Shown here: positions 25,345 to 36,597 of the stretch, piece by piece
Numbering within the stretch: position 1 is the first letter of the stretch
Layout: each line of letters starts with the position of its first letter
Assembly: GCA_029961075.1 (NCBI GenBank)
Contig: JASBVL010000004.1
Span: 1-64,000 of the forward strand
Reading direction: 5' to 3'
Source of the DNA: Sphaerobacter sp.
GTDB taxonomy: Bacteria; Chloroflexota; Chloroflexia; Thermomicrobiales; Thermomicrobiaceae
DNA length: 64,000 nucleotides
Position numbers and translations under genes: made by a program
Notes under the pieces: generated by a model
What the model was told of the DNA's origin: nothing
What the model saw: only the letters and a program-made list of their open reading frames with translations
Databases searched by the model: none

Positions 25345-26748
25345 CTACCCGTCCTCGTCCTGGAGCCGCCGCAGCAGCTCCTCGCTGGCCCGCCAGATGT
25401 CGCCGGCCCCCAGGACCAGCACCACGTCGCCGGGTGCCGCCTCGGCCGCGACGAGCGCGCCCGCCGCGGCCGGCGTCGCGACCACCGCCGCCGGCCGGCC
25501 GGTGATGCGCCGGGCGATGTCGTCCGACGACACCCCCAGGTCGTCCGTCTCCCGCGCCGGGTAGATGGCGGTCAGCACCACCCGGTCGGCCAGCCCGAGC
25601 GCGGCGGCGAAGTCGTCCAGCAACTGGCGGGTGCGCGAGTAGGTATGGGGCTGGAAGACCGCCCAGATCCGCGCGCCCGGGTAGCGCTCGCGCGCCGCGG
25701 CGATCGTGGCCCGGATCTCGGTCGGGTGGTGGGCGTAGTCGTCGACGACCGTGACCCCGCGCGCCTGCCCCCGCAGCTCGAAGCGCCGCCCGACGCCGGT
25801 GAAGGCCGCCAGCCCCGGCAGCAGCCGCGCCGGGTCGATGCCGGCCGCGGCCCCGGCCGCGAGCGCCGCGAGCGCGTTGAGCCGATTGTGCCAGCCGGGC
25901 ACGCGCAGGTGCAGGTGCAGCCGGCGCCCATCCGGCGCGCGCACGAGGTGGCCGCCACCGGAATCGGCCGCCGCCGCGAGCGACCAGTCGGCGGCGGGGT
26001 CGGCACCGAAGGTTATCACCTGCGGGCCGGACGTGCCGAGCCGTGCCAAGAGGTCACGACAGCCGGGATCGTCGGCCGAGAGGACGAGGGTGCCGCCGGG
26101 GCGGATGTTGGCCACGAAGCGGGCGAAGGCCGCCAGGACCGCCTCCCGGGTCGGGAAGAGGTCCGGGTGGTCGTGCTCGATGTTGGTCACCACCGCGACG
26201 TGGGGGTGCAGCCAGAGGAAGCTGTAGTCGTACTCGTCGGCCTCGACCACGAAGTGCGGGCCATGGCCCGGCTGGGCATTGGTGCCGACCTCCTTGAGCA
26301 CCGCGCCGACCGCGAACGACGGGTCTTCGCCGGCGTGGAGCAGCGCCAGCGCCAGCATGCCGCTGGTGGTGGACTTGCCGTGGGTGCCAGCCACGGCCAG
26401 GCAGACGCGCTCGTCGCAGAGCTGGCCCAGGAGGGCGGCGCGCTTGAGGACCGGGATGCCGCGGGCGCGGGCCGCGGCCACCTCGGGATTGGTCTCCGGC
26501 GCGGCCGCGGTGACGACGACGAGGTCCGGCGCGCCGAGGTTGGCCGCGTCGTGGCCGATCGTCACCGGCACGCCCTCGGCGCGCAGCGCGCTCACCACCG
26601 GCGAGTCGGCCGCGTCCGAGCCCTGGACGCGGTAGCCCCGGGCGGCCAGGATGCGCGCCAAGCCGCTCATGCCGATCCCGCCGATGCCGACCAGATGGAT
26701 GGTCGCGGGCGGCGGGGGGAGGGTGGGGACCGGCCCCGGCGTCGTCAT
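25345..26748 (-). CDS. murC: UDP-N-acetylmuramate--L-alanine ligase
   Basis: A 467-residue cytoplasmic Mur ligase that adds L-alanine to UDP-MurNAc. The N-terminal Rossmann motif [18 protein letters not shown], the P-loop [36 protein letters not shown], the [12 protein letters not shown] loop and the closing [10 protein letters not shown] segment are MurC-specific. The ATG at 26748 is preceded by GGAGGTGAG. It follows ftsW directly (4 bp), with no murG between, unlike most dcw clusters. Confidence 0.96.
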   Translation of the reverse strand: MTTPGPVPTLPPPPATIHLVGIGGIGMSGLARILAARGYRVQGSDAADSPVVSALRAEGVPVTIGHDAANLGAPDLVVVTAAAPETNPEVAAARARGIPVLKRAALLGQLCDERVCLAVAGTHGKSTTSGMLALALLHAGEDPSFAVGAVLKEVGTNAQPGHGPHFVVEADEYDYSFLWLHPHVAVVTNIEHDHPDLFPTREAVLAAFARFVANIRPGGTLVLSADDPGCRDLLARLGTSGPQVITFGADPAADWSLAAAADSGGGHLVRAPDGRRLHLHLRVPGWHNRLNALAALAAGAAAGIDPARLLPGLAAFTGVGRRFELRGQARGVTVVDDYAHHPTEIRATIAAARERYPGARIWAVFQPHTYSRTRQLLDDFAAALGLADRVVLTAIYPARETDDLGVSSDDIARRITGRPAAVVATPAAAGALVAAEAAPGDVVLVLGAGDIWRASEELLRRLQDEDG

Positions 26749-26752
26749 CGGC

Positions 26753-28135
26753 TCACCTCCAGTGACGCGAGGGGCGGGTGCCGCGCGCCCGCGCGCGGGC
26801 CGGGCCACGACCGAAGGAGCCGGCGCGCGCGCGGCCCGGGCCGTCGAGGCTGCGGACCGCGCCGCCGCGCGCGGGCTCGGCCGCGGCCTCGGCGGCGAGC
26901 CGCCCGGCCGGCACTGGGGTACGCGCGCGGCGTGTGCGGGGCCGGGACGCCGCCGGGTGCTCCGCGGGCGACACGGCCGGCTCGCGATCGAGCGTCTGGC
27001 GCGAGATGTTGAGCAGCAGGCCGATGGCCGTGAGGCTGACGGCCAGCGAGGTGCCGCCGTAGCTGATGAACGGCAGGGGGATCCCGGTGAAGGGGATGGT
27101 GGTGGTGATGCCGCCGAGATTGATGCCCGCCTGGAAGACGATCCAGGTGGTGACCCCCACCGCGACGAGCGCGCCGAAGGTGTCGGGCGCCCGCTTGGCA
27201 ATGCGGTAGCCGCGCCAGGCGAGCGCCACGAAGAGGAGCAGGAGCGCGGCGCAGCCGATGAGGCCCAGCTCCTCCCCGATCACGGCGAAGATGGCGTCGG
27301 TCTGGGCGAAGGGCAGCCAGGCGAACTTCTGGCGGCTGGCGCCGAGGCCGAGGCCGAAGATCCCGCCGCTGGCGAGCGCGGCGCGCGCCTGGATGAGCTG
27401 CCAGGCCAGGTCAGGGTTGGCATCCGGGTTCAGGAAGGCCAGGATGCGGGCACGGCGGTAGGAGGAGCCGAGGGCCATGACCAGGAAGGCCACCGTGCCG
27501 ACGGCGCTGAGCAGGCCGAGGTGGACAAGCCGGGCCCCGGCCACCAGGAACATGCTGACGCCCACGGTCGCCAACAGGATGGAGGTGCCGAGGTCCGGCT
27601 GGAGCATGAGCAGCCCGACGAGCAGCCCGAAGAAGACGGAGAAGGGGACGAGGCCGTAGCTGAACAGGCGCACCTTGGCGCCCTTCTGCGCCAGCCAGTC
27701 CGCCAGGTAGATGATCACGACCGGCTTGGCGACCTCGCTGGGCTGGAGCGAGAGCGGGCCGAGCACGATCCATCGCTGGGCCCCATAGGCCTCCGTGCCG
27801 ATGCCCGGCACCAGCACGGCGCCCAGCGCGAGGAGCACAAGCAGCATGCCCAGGATCGAGAAGCGCCGCCAGACGTGGTAGTCGACGGTGTAGGTCACGG
27901 CCATGCCGGCCAGCCCCACGGTGGCCCAGATGAGGTGGCGGATCAGGAAGTAGTAGGCGTTGCCGCCCTCGCTGAGGCCGATGGTGAAGCTGGCGCTGAA
28001 GACCATGACGGTCCCGAACATGACCAGCATCAGCAGGATGGTGATGAGCCAGTAGTCCGGGGCGTGCGCGGGGTAGCGCGGCGCGGTGGCATCCCACAGG
28101 CGGCGCAGGCAGGCCGCGGCGCGGGCGCGGCTCAT
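26753..28135 (-). CDS. ftsW: Peptidoglycan glycosyltransferase FtsW
   Basis: A 460-residue SEDS-family protein with about ten membrane helices, which polymerises lipid II at the septum with FtsI. Family motifs are TVMVFSASF, GAQRWIVLGPLSLQPSEVAKP, LLMLQPDLGTSILL, AQTDAIFAVIGEELG and IPLPFISYGGTSL. A long Arg/Ala/Pro-rich cytoplasmic tail (about 385-460) is longer than usual. The start overlaps the murD stop by four bases. Confidence 0.95.
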   Translation of the reverse strand: MSRARAAACLRRLWDATAPRYPAHAPDYWLITILLMLVMFGTVMVFSASFTIGLSEGGNAYYFLIRHLIWATVGLAGMAVTYTVDYHVWRRFSILGMLLVLLALGAVLVPGIGTEAYGAQRWIVLGPLSLQPSEVAKPVVIIYLADWLAQKGAKVRLFSYGLVPFSVFFGLLVGLLMLQPDLGTSILLATVGVSMFLVAGARLVHLGLLSAVGTVAFLVMALGSSYRRARILAFLNPDANPDLAWQLIQARAALASGGIFGLGLGASRQKFAWLPFAQTDAIFAVIGEELGLIGCAALLLLFVALAWRGYRIAKRAPDTFGALVAVGVTTWIVFQAGINLGGITTTIPFTGIPLPFISYGGTSLAVSLTAIGLLLNISRQTLDREPAVSPAEHPAASRPRTRRARTPVPAGRLAAEAAAEPARGGAVRSLDGPGRARAGSFGRGPARARARGTRPSRHWR

Positions 28136-29556
28136 CGCGTCCCCTCCCGTCGCTCGCGGGCGGCCCGGGCCCGCACGGCGGCGCGGAAGGCCTCGCCCCG
28201 CTCGAACTCGTCGCGGAAGAGGCCGAAGCTGGCGCAGCCGGGGGCCAGCAGCACGACCCCGCCCGGCGGCGCCAGCTCGGCGGCGGCCGCGACGGCGGCG
28301 GCCATCGACCGGTGCGGGCCGGAGATGCGGCGGGCGCCGGCCGCTTGCAGGAGGCGGTGCAGCGCGGGCGTGGCCGCGCCGTCGAGCAGGACCACCGCCT
28401 CGGCCTCGGCCGCGACGCGCCGGGCCAGCGGGGCGAGGTCGGCCCCCTTGTCCGCCCCGCCGGCGATGAGGACCAGGGGCCGGCCGCGGAAGGTGTCGAG
28501 CGCCGCCAGGGTGGCGGCGGGCGCCGTGGCGGCGCTGTCATTCACGTAGCACACGCCGTCGACGGTGGCCACGATCTCCTGCCGGTGCGGCACCGGCGTG
28601 GCGGCGCGCAGGCCGGCGCGCGCCTCGGCCGGCGACGCGCCGGCCAGGATGGCCGCGGCCGCGGCGGCCAGGGCGTTCAGCGCGGCGTGCGGCCCGGGCA
28701 GCGGGAACTCATCGCGCCGCAGCAACTCGGTCTCGGCGCCGTCCCAGCGCCAGACGAGGCGGTCGCCCACCAGGAAGGCGCCGCACGGCCCGTCGGCGTC
28801 GTGGCCGACGGGCACCACGCGCCCGGCGCCGACGTCGCGGCTGGCCCAGGTCTGGGGGTCGTCCCGGTTCAGCACGAGCCAGTCGTCCGGCGCCTGGAAG
28901 CGGGCGATGGCCCGCTTGGCCTCGACGTAGGCCGCCAGCGAGGGGTAGCGGTTGCGATGGTCGTCGCTGATGTTGGTGATGACGGCGATGTGCGGGCTGA
29001 GGCCGTGCTCCGCCAGCCCCTCGAGCTGCCAGCTCGACAGCTCGAGCACCACCGGCGTGTCGGGGGTGATGTGGGGCAGGGCATCGAGCGCCGAGGTGCC
29101 CATGTTGCCGGCCAGGACCGTGTCGGGCCGGGCGACCCGCAGGATGCCGGCGCAGAGGGTGGCCGTGGTGGTCTTGCCCTTGGTGCCGGTGACGCCGATG
29201 ATCGGCGCGGGGCAGGCGCGGAAGAAAAGGGTCATCTCCATCTCGATGCGGGCACCGGCGGCGCGGGCCAGCGCGAGCCAGGGCGAGTCGCGCGGCACGG
29301 CGGGGTTGCGCACCACCAGGTCGGCCTGCTCGAAGTCGGCCGCGCGGTGCTCACCCAGCACGAAGCGGATCGGCAGGCCGGCCAGGGCGGCCAGCGCGGG
29401 GGCGAGCTCGTCGGCCGAGCGCAGGTCGGTGACGGTGACCTCGGCGCCCTGGGCGACGAGGTAGCGCGCCACACCGACCCCGCCCTGCCGCGTCCCGAGC
29501 CCCATCACCAGGGCGCGCACGCCGCGCCAGTCCGGTCGCTCCGCAGCTCGAGTCAT
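28132..29556 (-). CDS. murD: UDP-N-acetylmuramoyl-L-alanine--D-glutamate ligase
   Basis: A 474-residue Mur ligase for the D-glutamate step. It has an N-terminal nucleotide-fold domain, the P-loop GVTGTKGKTTTATL, the VLELSSWQLEGL motif (SSxQL is MurD-specific), NISDDHRNRY and VNDSAATAPAATLAAL. The C-terminal domain ends with LLAPGCASFGLFRDEFERGEAF, a strong MurD signature. ATG 29556 has GAGGGGG at good spacing; ATG 29562 is two codons earlier. It overlaps ftsW by four bases and starts 11 bases after the mraY stop. Confidence 0.96.
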   Translation of the reverse strand: MTRAAERPDWRGVRALVMGLGTRQGGVGVARYLVAQGAEVTVTDLRSADELAPALAALAGLPIRFVLGEHRAADFEQADLVVRNPAVPRDSPWLALARAAGARIEMEMTLFFRACPAPIIGVTGTKGKTTTATLCAGILRVARPDTVLAGNMGTSALDALPHITPDTPVVLELSSWQLEGLAEHGLSPHIAVITNISDDHRNRYPSLAAYVEAKRAIARFQAPDDWLVLNRDDPQTWASRDVGAGRVVPVGHDADGPCGAFLVGDRLVWRWDGAETELLRRDEFPLPGPHAALNALAAAAAAILAGASPAEARAGLRAATPVPHRQEIVATVDGVCYVNDSAATAPAATLAALDTFRGRPLVLIAGGADKGADLAPLARRVAAEAEAVVLLDGAATPALHRLLQAAGARRISGPHRSMAAAVAAAAELAPPGGVVLLAPGCASFGLFRDEFERGEAFRAAVRARAARERREGTR

Positions 29557-29567
29557 CGCCATCCCCC

Positions 29568-30608
29568 TCAGATCAGCGCCAGGGCGACCCCGAGCAGCCC
29601 CGCCATCATCCCAATCAGCCAGAAGCGCAGCGTGATCTGCGTCTCCGACCACCCGAGGAGTTCGAAGTGCAGGTGGATCGGGGTCATGCGGAAGAGCCGC
29701 CGGCCCCCCGTCCACTTGAAGTAGCTCACCTGGAGCATCACCGACAGTGTCTCGGCGACGAAGACGATGCCGACGACGGGCAGGAGTAGCCACTGGCCGG
29801 TCATGAAGGCGGCCGTGGCCAGCGACGCGCCGATGGCCAGGGAGCCCGTGTCCCCCATGAAGACCTGGGCAGGGTGTGCGTTATACCACAGGAACCCCAG
29901 CAAGGAGCCGGTCATCATGAAGCAGAAGGTGACCACCTGCACCTGACCTTGCAGGAAGGCGATGATGCCGTAGACGACGAAGGCCACGGCCGCCGTGCTG
30001 CCCGCCAGCGAGTCGAGGCCGTCGGTCAGGTTGACCGCGTTAGCGGTGCCCGAGATGCCGAAGACGGCGATCGGGATGTAGAGCCAGCCGATGTCGAACT
30101 TGCCCACGGCCGGCACGTAGATGCTGCGCAGCCCCAGCGGGAAGTAGAGGATCAGCGCGGCGATCAGGGCAAAGGCGAGCAGCCAGAGCATCTTGAAGCG
30201 GGCCGCCAGCCCGGAGCGGGTGCCGCCGACCAGGCTCATGCGGTCGTCGATCGCGCCCAGCGTGGCGGTGCCGATCAGGACGCCGAGCGGCAGGAGCATC
30301 GAGAGGCGCCCGGCCAGGTTGAAGGCGATCGTCGCCACGATGACCGGCACGGTGATCATGAACCCGCCCATGGTCGGCGTGCCGGTCTTGTAGAAGTGGC
30401 CCTCCGGCTCCTCGACGCGAATCTTTTTGCCGATCTTCTTGGCGCGCAGCAGTCGGATGTACGGCCCGCCGACGGCCAGCGTGATGAGGAAGGTGACCGA
30501 GGAGAGCGCCAGCGACGCCGCCAGGTTCTCGCCCGGGTCGCGGGGCAGCAGGCTATGGCTGCGCAGCAGCTCGAACAGGTGCGCGATGATGCTGAGCGTC
30601 GGGATCAT
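29568..30608 (-). CDS. mraY: Phospho-N-acetylmuramoyl-pentapeptide transferase
   Basis: A 346-residue integral membrane enzyme that makes lipid I from UDP-MurNAc-pentapeptide and undecaprenyl phosphate. Motifs: KKIRVEEPEGHFYKTGTPTMGG, LGAIDDRMSL (catalytic Asp pair), NAVNLTDGLDSLAGS, FMGDTGSLAIGASL and MTPIHLHFELLGWSETQI. About ten hydrophobic helices. The start overlaps the murF stop by four bases, so the murF-mraY-murD-ftsW block is tightly coupled. Confidence 0.97.
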   Translation of the reverse strand: MIPTLSIIAHLFELLRSHSLLPRDPGENLAASLALSSVTFLITLAVGGPYIRLLRAKKIGKKIRVEEPEGHFYKTGTPTMGGFMITVPVIVATIAFNLAGRLSMLLPLGVLIGTATLGAIDDRMSLVGGTRSGLAARFKMLWLLAFALIAALILYFPLGLRSIYVPAVGKFDIGWLYIPIAVFGISGTANAVNLTDGLDSLAGSTAAVAFVVYGIIAFLQGQVQVVTFCFMMTGSLLGFLWYNAHPAQVFMGDTGSLAIGASLATAAFMTGQWLLLPVVGIVFVAETLSVMLQVSYFKWTGGRRLFRMTPIHLHFELLGWSETQITLRFWLIGMMAGLLGVALALI

Positions 30609-31999
30609 GCGGCTCGTGTCCGATCACGCAGTGCGGCCACCACGTCCTCCAGTTGCAGCCCTCGCGACCCCTTGACCAGCACGACATCCCCCTCGCGCAG
30701 CACGGTCCGCAGCGCGTCGATCAGCTCCGGCTTGGTGTCGACCGTAGTGACGGCGCTGGGCGGCAGCCCGCTCGCCACGGCCGCGGCGGCGATCAGGCGC
30801 GCCCGCGGGCCGATGGTGAAGAGCCGGTCGACCACGGCCGCCGCCCGCTCGCCGACGAGGCGGTGGCCCTCCGCCTCGTAGCTCCCCAGCTCCAGCATGT
30901 CGCCGAAGGCTGCCAGGCGGCGGCGCGCCGGCAGCTCGGCCAGCAGGTCCAGCGCCGCCAGGCTGGAGGTGGGGTTGGCGTTGTAGGTGTCGTCGATGAT
31001 GGTGGCCCCGCCGACGCCCGGCACCACGAGGAGCCGCACCCGGATGGCCGGGTCCTGGAACGCGGGCAGCATCTCCTCGACGGTCATGCCGAGCGCCAAC
31101 CCGGCCCCCACCGCGGCGAGCACGGTGGCGGCGCTGTGCCGGCCCAGCAGCGGCGCGTGCAGGTGGTAGCGCGCCCCGCCGACCAGGAGGTCCAGCGAGA
31201 TGCCGTCCAGCCCGTGGCTGGTGACGTGCTCGGCGCGGACGTCGCAGTCGGGCGACAGGCCGTAGAGGAGCACCCGGCCGCGGCAGCACGCGGCCATGCG
31301 GCGCACCCGCGGGTCGTCGCCGTTGAGGACGGCGACGCCGTCCTCGCCCAGCGCCGCCGGCAGCTCGGCCTTGGTCGCCGCGATGGCCTCCAGCGAGCCC
31401 ATGCGCGCCAGGTGGGAGTGGCTGACGTTGGTGACGACGCCGATGGTGGGCCGGGCGATCTCGGCCAGGCGGGCGATCTCGCCGGGGGCGTAGGCGCCGC
31501 CGATCTCGAGGACCACCACCTCGGTGTCGTCGGTGATCGCGAGCAGGCTGAGCGGCAGCCCGATCTCGTTGTTGAAGCTCCGCTGGCTGCGGATGCTGCG
31601 GAAGCGCTGGGCGGCGACGGCCCAGACGACCTCCTTGGTGCTCGACTTGCCGATGCTGCCGGTGATGCCGACGACGGCGACCGGGTGCCGCGCGCGCCAG
31701 GCGGCGGCCAGCCGCTGCAGGCCGGCCACGGTGTCGTCGACCACGATCAGGGGCCCGAGGTCGGCCGGGAGGCGCGCCAGGTGGGCGCGATCCACCAGGG
31801 CCGCCACGGCGCCGCGGGCGAAGGCGTCGGCGACGAAGTCGTGGCCGTCCAACCGCTCCCCGACGACGGCGACGAACAGATCCCCGCGCTCAATCTCCCG
31901 TGAGTCGTGCCAGACCCGGCGCACCGGGGTGCCGGGGTCGGCCGGCCCGTGCAGGGTCCCCTGGGCGCCCGCCAGCACGTCGCGCAGCGTCAGCGTCAT
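30605..31999 (-). CDS. murF: UDP-N-acetylmuramoyl-tripeptide--D-alanyl-D-alanine ligase
   Basis: A 464-residue Mur ligase that adds the D-Ala-D-Ala made by Ddl. It has an N-terminal domain with DSREIERGDLFVAVVGERLDGHDFV, the P-loop GITGSIGKSSTKE, NNEIGLPLSLL, VVLEIGGAYAPGEIA, VSHSHLARMGSLE and IIDDTYNANPTSS. The P-loop reads GSIGKSS instead of the usual GS(S/N)GKT, still compatible with ATP binding. The ATG at 31999 is preceded by GAGAGAGG. It follows ftsI by 61 bp; murE, usually found here, is absent. Confidence 0.95.
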   Translation of the reverse strand: MTLTLRDVLAGAQGTLHGPADPGTPVRRVWHDSREIERGDLFVAVVGERLDGHDFVADAFARGAVAALVDRAHLARLPADLGPLIVVDDTVAGLQRLAAAWRARHPVAVVGITGSIGKSSTKEVVWAVAAQRFRSIRSQRSFNNEIGLPLSLLAITDDTEVVVLEIGGAYAPGEIARLAEIARPTIGVVTNVSHSHLARMGSLEAIAATKAELPAALGEDGVAVLNGDDPRVRRMAACCRGRVLLYGLSPDCDVRAEHVTSHGLDGISLDLLVGGARYHLHAPLLGRHSAATVLAAVGAGLALGMTVEEMLPAFQDPAIRVRLLVVPGVGGATIIDDTYNANPTSSLAALDLLAELPARRRLAAFGDMLELGSYEAEGHRLVGERAAAVVDRLFTIGPRARLIAAAAVASGLPPSAVTTVDTKPELIDALRTVLREGDVVLVKGSRGLQLEDVVAALRDRTRAA

Positions 32000-32060
32000 A
32001 CCTCTCTCCGTCTCCGCACTCCCTCGCCCTTCGCCTGGCCCGGCCACCGCCGGCACGCGC

Positions 32061-33790
32061 TCAGGGCACACTCGGCGTGGCCTGCGCCGCCGCCGAGTCG
32101 CTCGGCGGAATCCCATACAGCAGGAACAGCTCGCGGAAGATCTGCTGGAAGGCCGGCCCGGCGGCCGTCTCGCCCCAGGGCGACTGCTGCGGCCGGTCGA
32201 TCTTGACCAGCACGGTGAACTGCGGGTCTTCGGACGGGCCGAAGCCGACCATCGACGCGATGGTGGCGTCCTCCTCGTAGCCGCCATCGGGCGAGGGGAT
32301 CTGCGCCGTGCCGGTCTTGGCCGCGATGTGGTAGCCGGGGACGCCGAAGCGGGCGTAGGTCGTCCCCATCACCGTGGTCATCATGGCGGTGATCTTCCGC
32401 GAGGTCTCCGCCGACACGACGCGGCGGACCACCTGCGGCGCGATCGTCTCGGTGCCCTCCGGGCGCTGGATCTCCTGGACGACGTAGGGCCGCATGAGAT
32501 TGCCCCCGTTCGCCAGGGCCGAGATGGCATTGACGAGCTGGAGCGGCGTGACGGCCAGGCCCTGCCCGAAGGAGTGGGTGTAGAAGCTGGCGGGCGTCCA
32601 GCCCGGGGTGCCGGGCAGGGGCAGGATCCCGGCCGACTCGGCGGCGAGGTCGACGCCGGTCGTCTGGCCGAGGCCGAAAGCGACGAGGCCGCGGTAGAAC
32701 CGGTCCTGGTTGATCAGATCGGCCACCCACATGATGCCCAGGTTGCTGGAGTGCTGGAGCACTTCGGTCATCGTCTCCGGGCCGAAGTCCTGCTCCAGGG
32801 CGTTGGTGATGCGGGCGCCGCCAGGGATGATGCGATACTGCGCCCCCTCCCAGGTCGTGTCCGGTTCGACCACGCCGGTCTCCAGCCCGAGCGCCATGAC
32901 GAGCGCCTTGAGGGTGGAGCCGGGCTCGTAGGTCGCGCTGATGGCGGGGTTGGTGAAGAGCGCCGGGTCGGTCACCCGCTCGAACTCGTTGGGGTTGTAC
33001 GTCGGCCGGCTGGCCATGGCCAGGATCGCCCCGGTCTTGGCGTTCTGGACGATGACCGTGCCGCCGGTGGCGCCCTGCGCGGCGATGGCCTCGTCGAGGG
33101 CCTGCTCGGCCACGCGCTGGACCGCGCTATCGATCGTGAGCACCACGTTCGCCCCGTCCACCGGTGGGTCCAGCGTGCTGCGGCTGAGCGCGATCACGTT
33201 CCCCGCGGCGTCCCGCTCCCCGATGAGCTTCCCCGGCTCCCCGCCGAGGGTGTCGTTGTACGCCCCCTCGACCCCGTAGGAGCCGACGTAATCGTAGTTC
33301 ACGAAGCCCAGCACGTGCGAGGCGAAGTCCCCCATGGGATAGATGCGGCGCGGCTCCGGGGTGAGCAGGATGCCGTCGAGGTCGAGCTTGCGGATCTGCT
33401 CCGAGGCCTCCGGGCTCAGGTGCCGCTGGAGCCAGACCCACTCCAGATCCGGGTCGGTCAACTGGGCGTAGATCGAGTCGGCGCTGCGGCCCAGGATCGG
33501 GGCGAGCAGCTCGGCGGTCCGCCGCGGGTCCTCGATCTTGTCCCGGATGGCGACCACCCGGTCGACCGGCACGTTGGTCGCCAGCGGGCGGCCGCGCGCG
33601 TCGAGGATCTCGCCGCGCTGGGCCGGCACCGCCTCCTCGCGGTAGCGGATGGCGCGCGCCTCCTCGGCGAGCTGATGGCCGCGGACCACCTGGAACGACA
33701 CGACCCGGTAGCTGATGGCCAGGGTGAAGATGAGGAAGACCGCGAAGAGCAGGTTGATCCGGCGGCGGGGGATCTGATACGGACGACGCA

Positions 33791-33791
<1 letters not shown>
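32061..33791 (-). CDS. ftsI: Class B penicillin-binding protein, FtsI-like
   Basis: A 576-residue transpeptidase of the division septum. One N-terminal membrane helix (about 12-32), a pedestal domain with QRGEILDARGRPLATN, then the transpeptidase domain. The nucleophile is S292 in EPGSTLK (S-T-L-K295), the SxN motif is in QHSSNLGI and the KTG motif is in AAKTGTAQ. There are no PASTA repeats. The start overlaps the ftsL stop by one base (TGATG). It works with FtsW from the same operon. Confidence 0.94.
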
Positions 33792-35271
<1,480 letters not shown>

Positions 35272-35275
35272 TCAC

Positions 35276-35704
35276 TCAGATCAATGAGGCCAGCCGCTGT
35301 GCGATGCTGGAGCCCTGGCTGTCCATCATCTCGGCCTGCGCCTCCCACTGCTCCGGGCTCCAGATCTCGACGTAGGTGTGCATCCCGACGATGACCGCCT
35401 CACGGTCCAGGCCGGCGTAGCGGCGCAGCTCGGGGGGGATCAGGATCCGGCCCTGCCGGTCGAACTCCACGTTGGCCGCTTCGGCGAACACCATCCGCCG
35501 GAAGGTGCGCGCGTCGGGATCGCTGATGGGGAGCGCGGAGACCTTCTCGGCCAGCGGCTGCCAGGCCGACATGGGATAGAGCGACAGGCAGCGGTCGATG
35601 CCGCGCGTGATGACGACATCGGCGCCGAGCGCCTCACGGAAGCGGGCCGGCACGGCCAGGCGCCCCTTGCTGTCTAGGTTGTGGCTGAAGCGCCCGAGGA
35701 ACAA
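35276..35704 (-). CDS. mraZ: Transcriptional regulator MraZ
   Basis: A 142-residue protein with two SpoVT/AbrB-like repeats, each with a DxxGR turn (NLDSKGRLAVPARFRE, residues 9-24, and EFDRQGRILIPPELRR, about 80-95). MraZ is the DNA-binding regulator of the dcw operon and recognises repeated GTGGG boxes; such boxes are present upstream at 35822-35869. The start is TTG at 35704, giving the family N-terminus MFLGRFSHNLDSKGR; GGGGGA precedes it. Low-efficiency initiation may keep levels low. Confidence 0.95.
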   Translation of the reverse strand: MFLGRFSHNLDSKGRLAVPARFREALGADVVITRGIDRCLSLYPMSAWQPLAEKVSALPISDPDARTFRRMVFAEAANVEFDRQGRILIPPELRRYAGLDREAVIVGMHTYVEIWSPEQWEAQAEMMDSQGSSIAQRLASLI

Positions 35705-35819
35705 GCGTCCCCCAACTTTCGCTGGCTCGCCGCGCCACCGCCGCGAGCCCCGCGGGCCCCTGGGTCCGACTCACCGGCTGGCCCGCGCTCGCGGGCCTGG
35801 CCCCCCACCTGCCGGCTCG

Positions 35820-35870
35820 TTATCCACATCGGACCCCACTTATCCCCACTTCTCCCCACCCTTATCCACA
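35820..35870 (-). promoter_or_regulatory. MraZ operator array interleaved with DnaA-box-like sites
   Basis: Read on the minus strand, GTGGAT, GTGGGG, GTGGGG and GTGGGG start at exact 10-bp intervals (complements of 35864-35869, 35854-35859, 35844-35849 and 35834-35839), with another GTGGAT 12 bp further (35822-35827). This matches the known MraZ binding pattern. On the plus strand TTATCCACA, the consensus DnaA box, occurs exactly at 35820-35828 and 35862-35870, with one-mismatch TTATCCCCA at 35840-35848. The array begins right after the -10 box, where bound protein would block the mraZ promoter. Confidence 0.8.
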
Positions 35871-35897
35871 TTATACCGGCCCACCCCCGCCCTGCAA
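35870..35897 (-). promoter_or_regulatory. Promoter of the dcw operon (mraZ)
   Basis: A perfect -10 box TATAAT (complement of 35870-35875) and a -35-like TTGCAG (complement of 35892-35897) are 16 bases apart. The leader to the TTG start would be about 155 bases and contains the operator array. Confidence 0.75.
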
Positions 35898-36038
35898 TGC
35901 TCTTATGTCCACTGAGGCGGTATGTTCGTACGTTTTGTCCGTTCACTCCGCCGGGTTGGCGCCGCCGCGCTGGCACTGAACGTGAGAGCGCTGCCCCACG
36001 ACCAGCCCACTGGGCGGCTGCCGGGAAGGAGGCCCACC

Positions 36039-36413
36039 ATGCATGCAGATGCGCGCGGACTGATGGATCGCCTGCGCGCGGCGGCGATCATCAGCGTCGT
36101 CCTGTCCGTCTGGCTCGTCATCTCCCCCTGGGTGCTGAGCTACAGCCACCTGCACGGCTCGACCTGGAACACCATCGGGGTCGCCTGGGTGGCGTCCTTC
36201 CTGGCCGGGCTGCGCATTACCGGCGCCGACGAGGCGGGCTGGCTGAGCTGGCTGCACGCGCTGGTCGGGCTGTACCTGATCGCCTCGCCCTGGCTGTGGG
36301 GCGACGCCGGCCACCTGGGGCTGGTGGTCAATCAGGTGGTGTGCGGCCTGATCATCACCGGCGTGGCGCTCTGGTCGGCGCTCAGCACGCCCACGCTCTT
36401 CTCGCGGTCGTGA
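36039..36413 (+). CDS. SPW-repeat membrane protein
   Basis: A 124-residue membrane protein with two clear SPW motifs: WLVISPWVLSY (about 27-37) and YLIASPWLWGD (about 81-91). Each is followed by a hydrophobic helix, for about four helices in all, as in the SPW family (PF03779) of unknown function. The ATG at 36039 has AAGGAGG at 36026-36032. It is transcribed away from mraZ and shares its upstream region. It is a paralogue in shape of the protein at 15527-15877. Confidence 0.85.
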   Translation: MHADARGLMDRLRAAAIISVVLSVWLVISPWVLSYSHLHGSTWNTIGVAWVASFLAGLRITGADEAGWLSWLHALVGLYLIASPWLWGDAGHLGLVVNQVVCGLIITGVALWSALSTPTLFSRS

Positions 36414-36467
36414 GCGGCACGAGCGCGCGCAGCGGGCGCAGCGGGCGGTGTGGGAGTGCCCGAGACG

Positions 36468-36521
36468 CGTGGAGCGCCGGCGCGCGGGGAACGGGGGCCG
36501 GCCGGAGGCCGGCGCTCCACG
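36468..36521. terminator. Inverted repeat between converging genes, probable terminator
   Basis: CGTGGAGCGCCGGC (36468-36481) pairs perfectly with GCCGGCGCTCCACG (36508-36521). The same arms occur singly at about 25320 and 56308, so it is also a dispersed repeat (family F). It lies between the SPW stop (36413) and the stop of the membrane protein gene (36598). Confidence 0.55.
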
Positions 36522-36597
36522 GGAGCGGCGCGGATCCGGGCGAACGACGCGCGGTGCGACATCGGCGCGCTCGGGTCGGCTGGCGGACGGCGATGGG

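Noticed and set aside
35820-35870. Chromosomal replication origin
   Set aside because: Only two perfect DnaA boxes, no AT-rich unwinding region and no dnaA, dnaN or gyr genes nearby; a promoter operator fits better.
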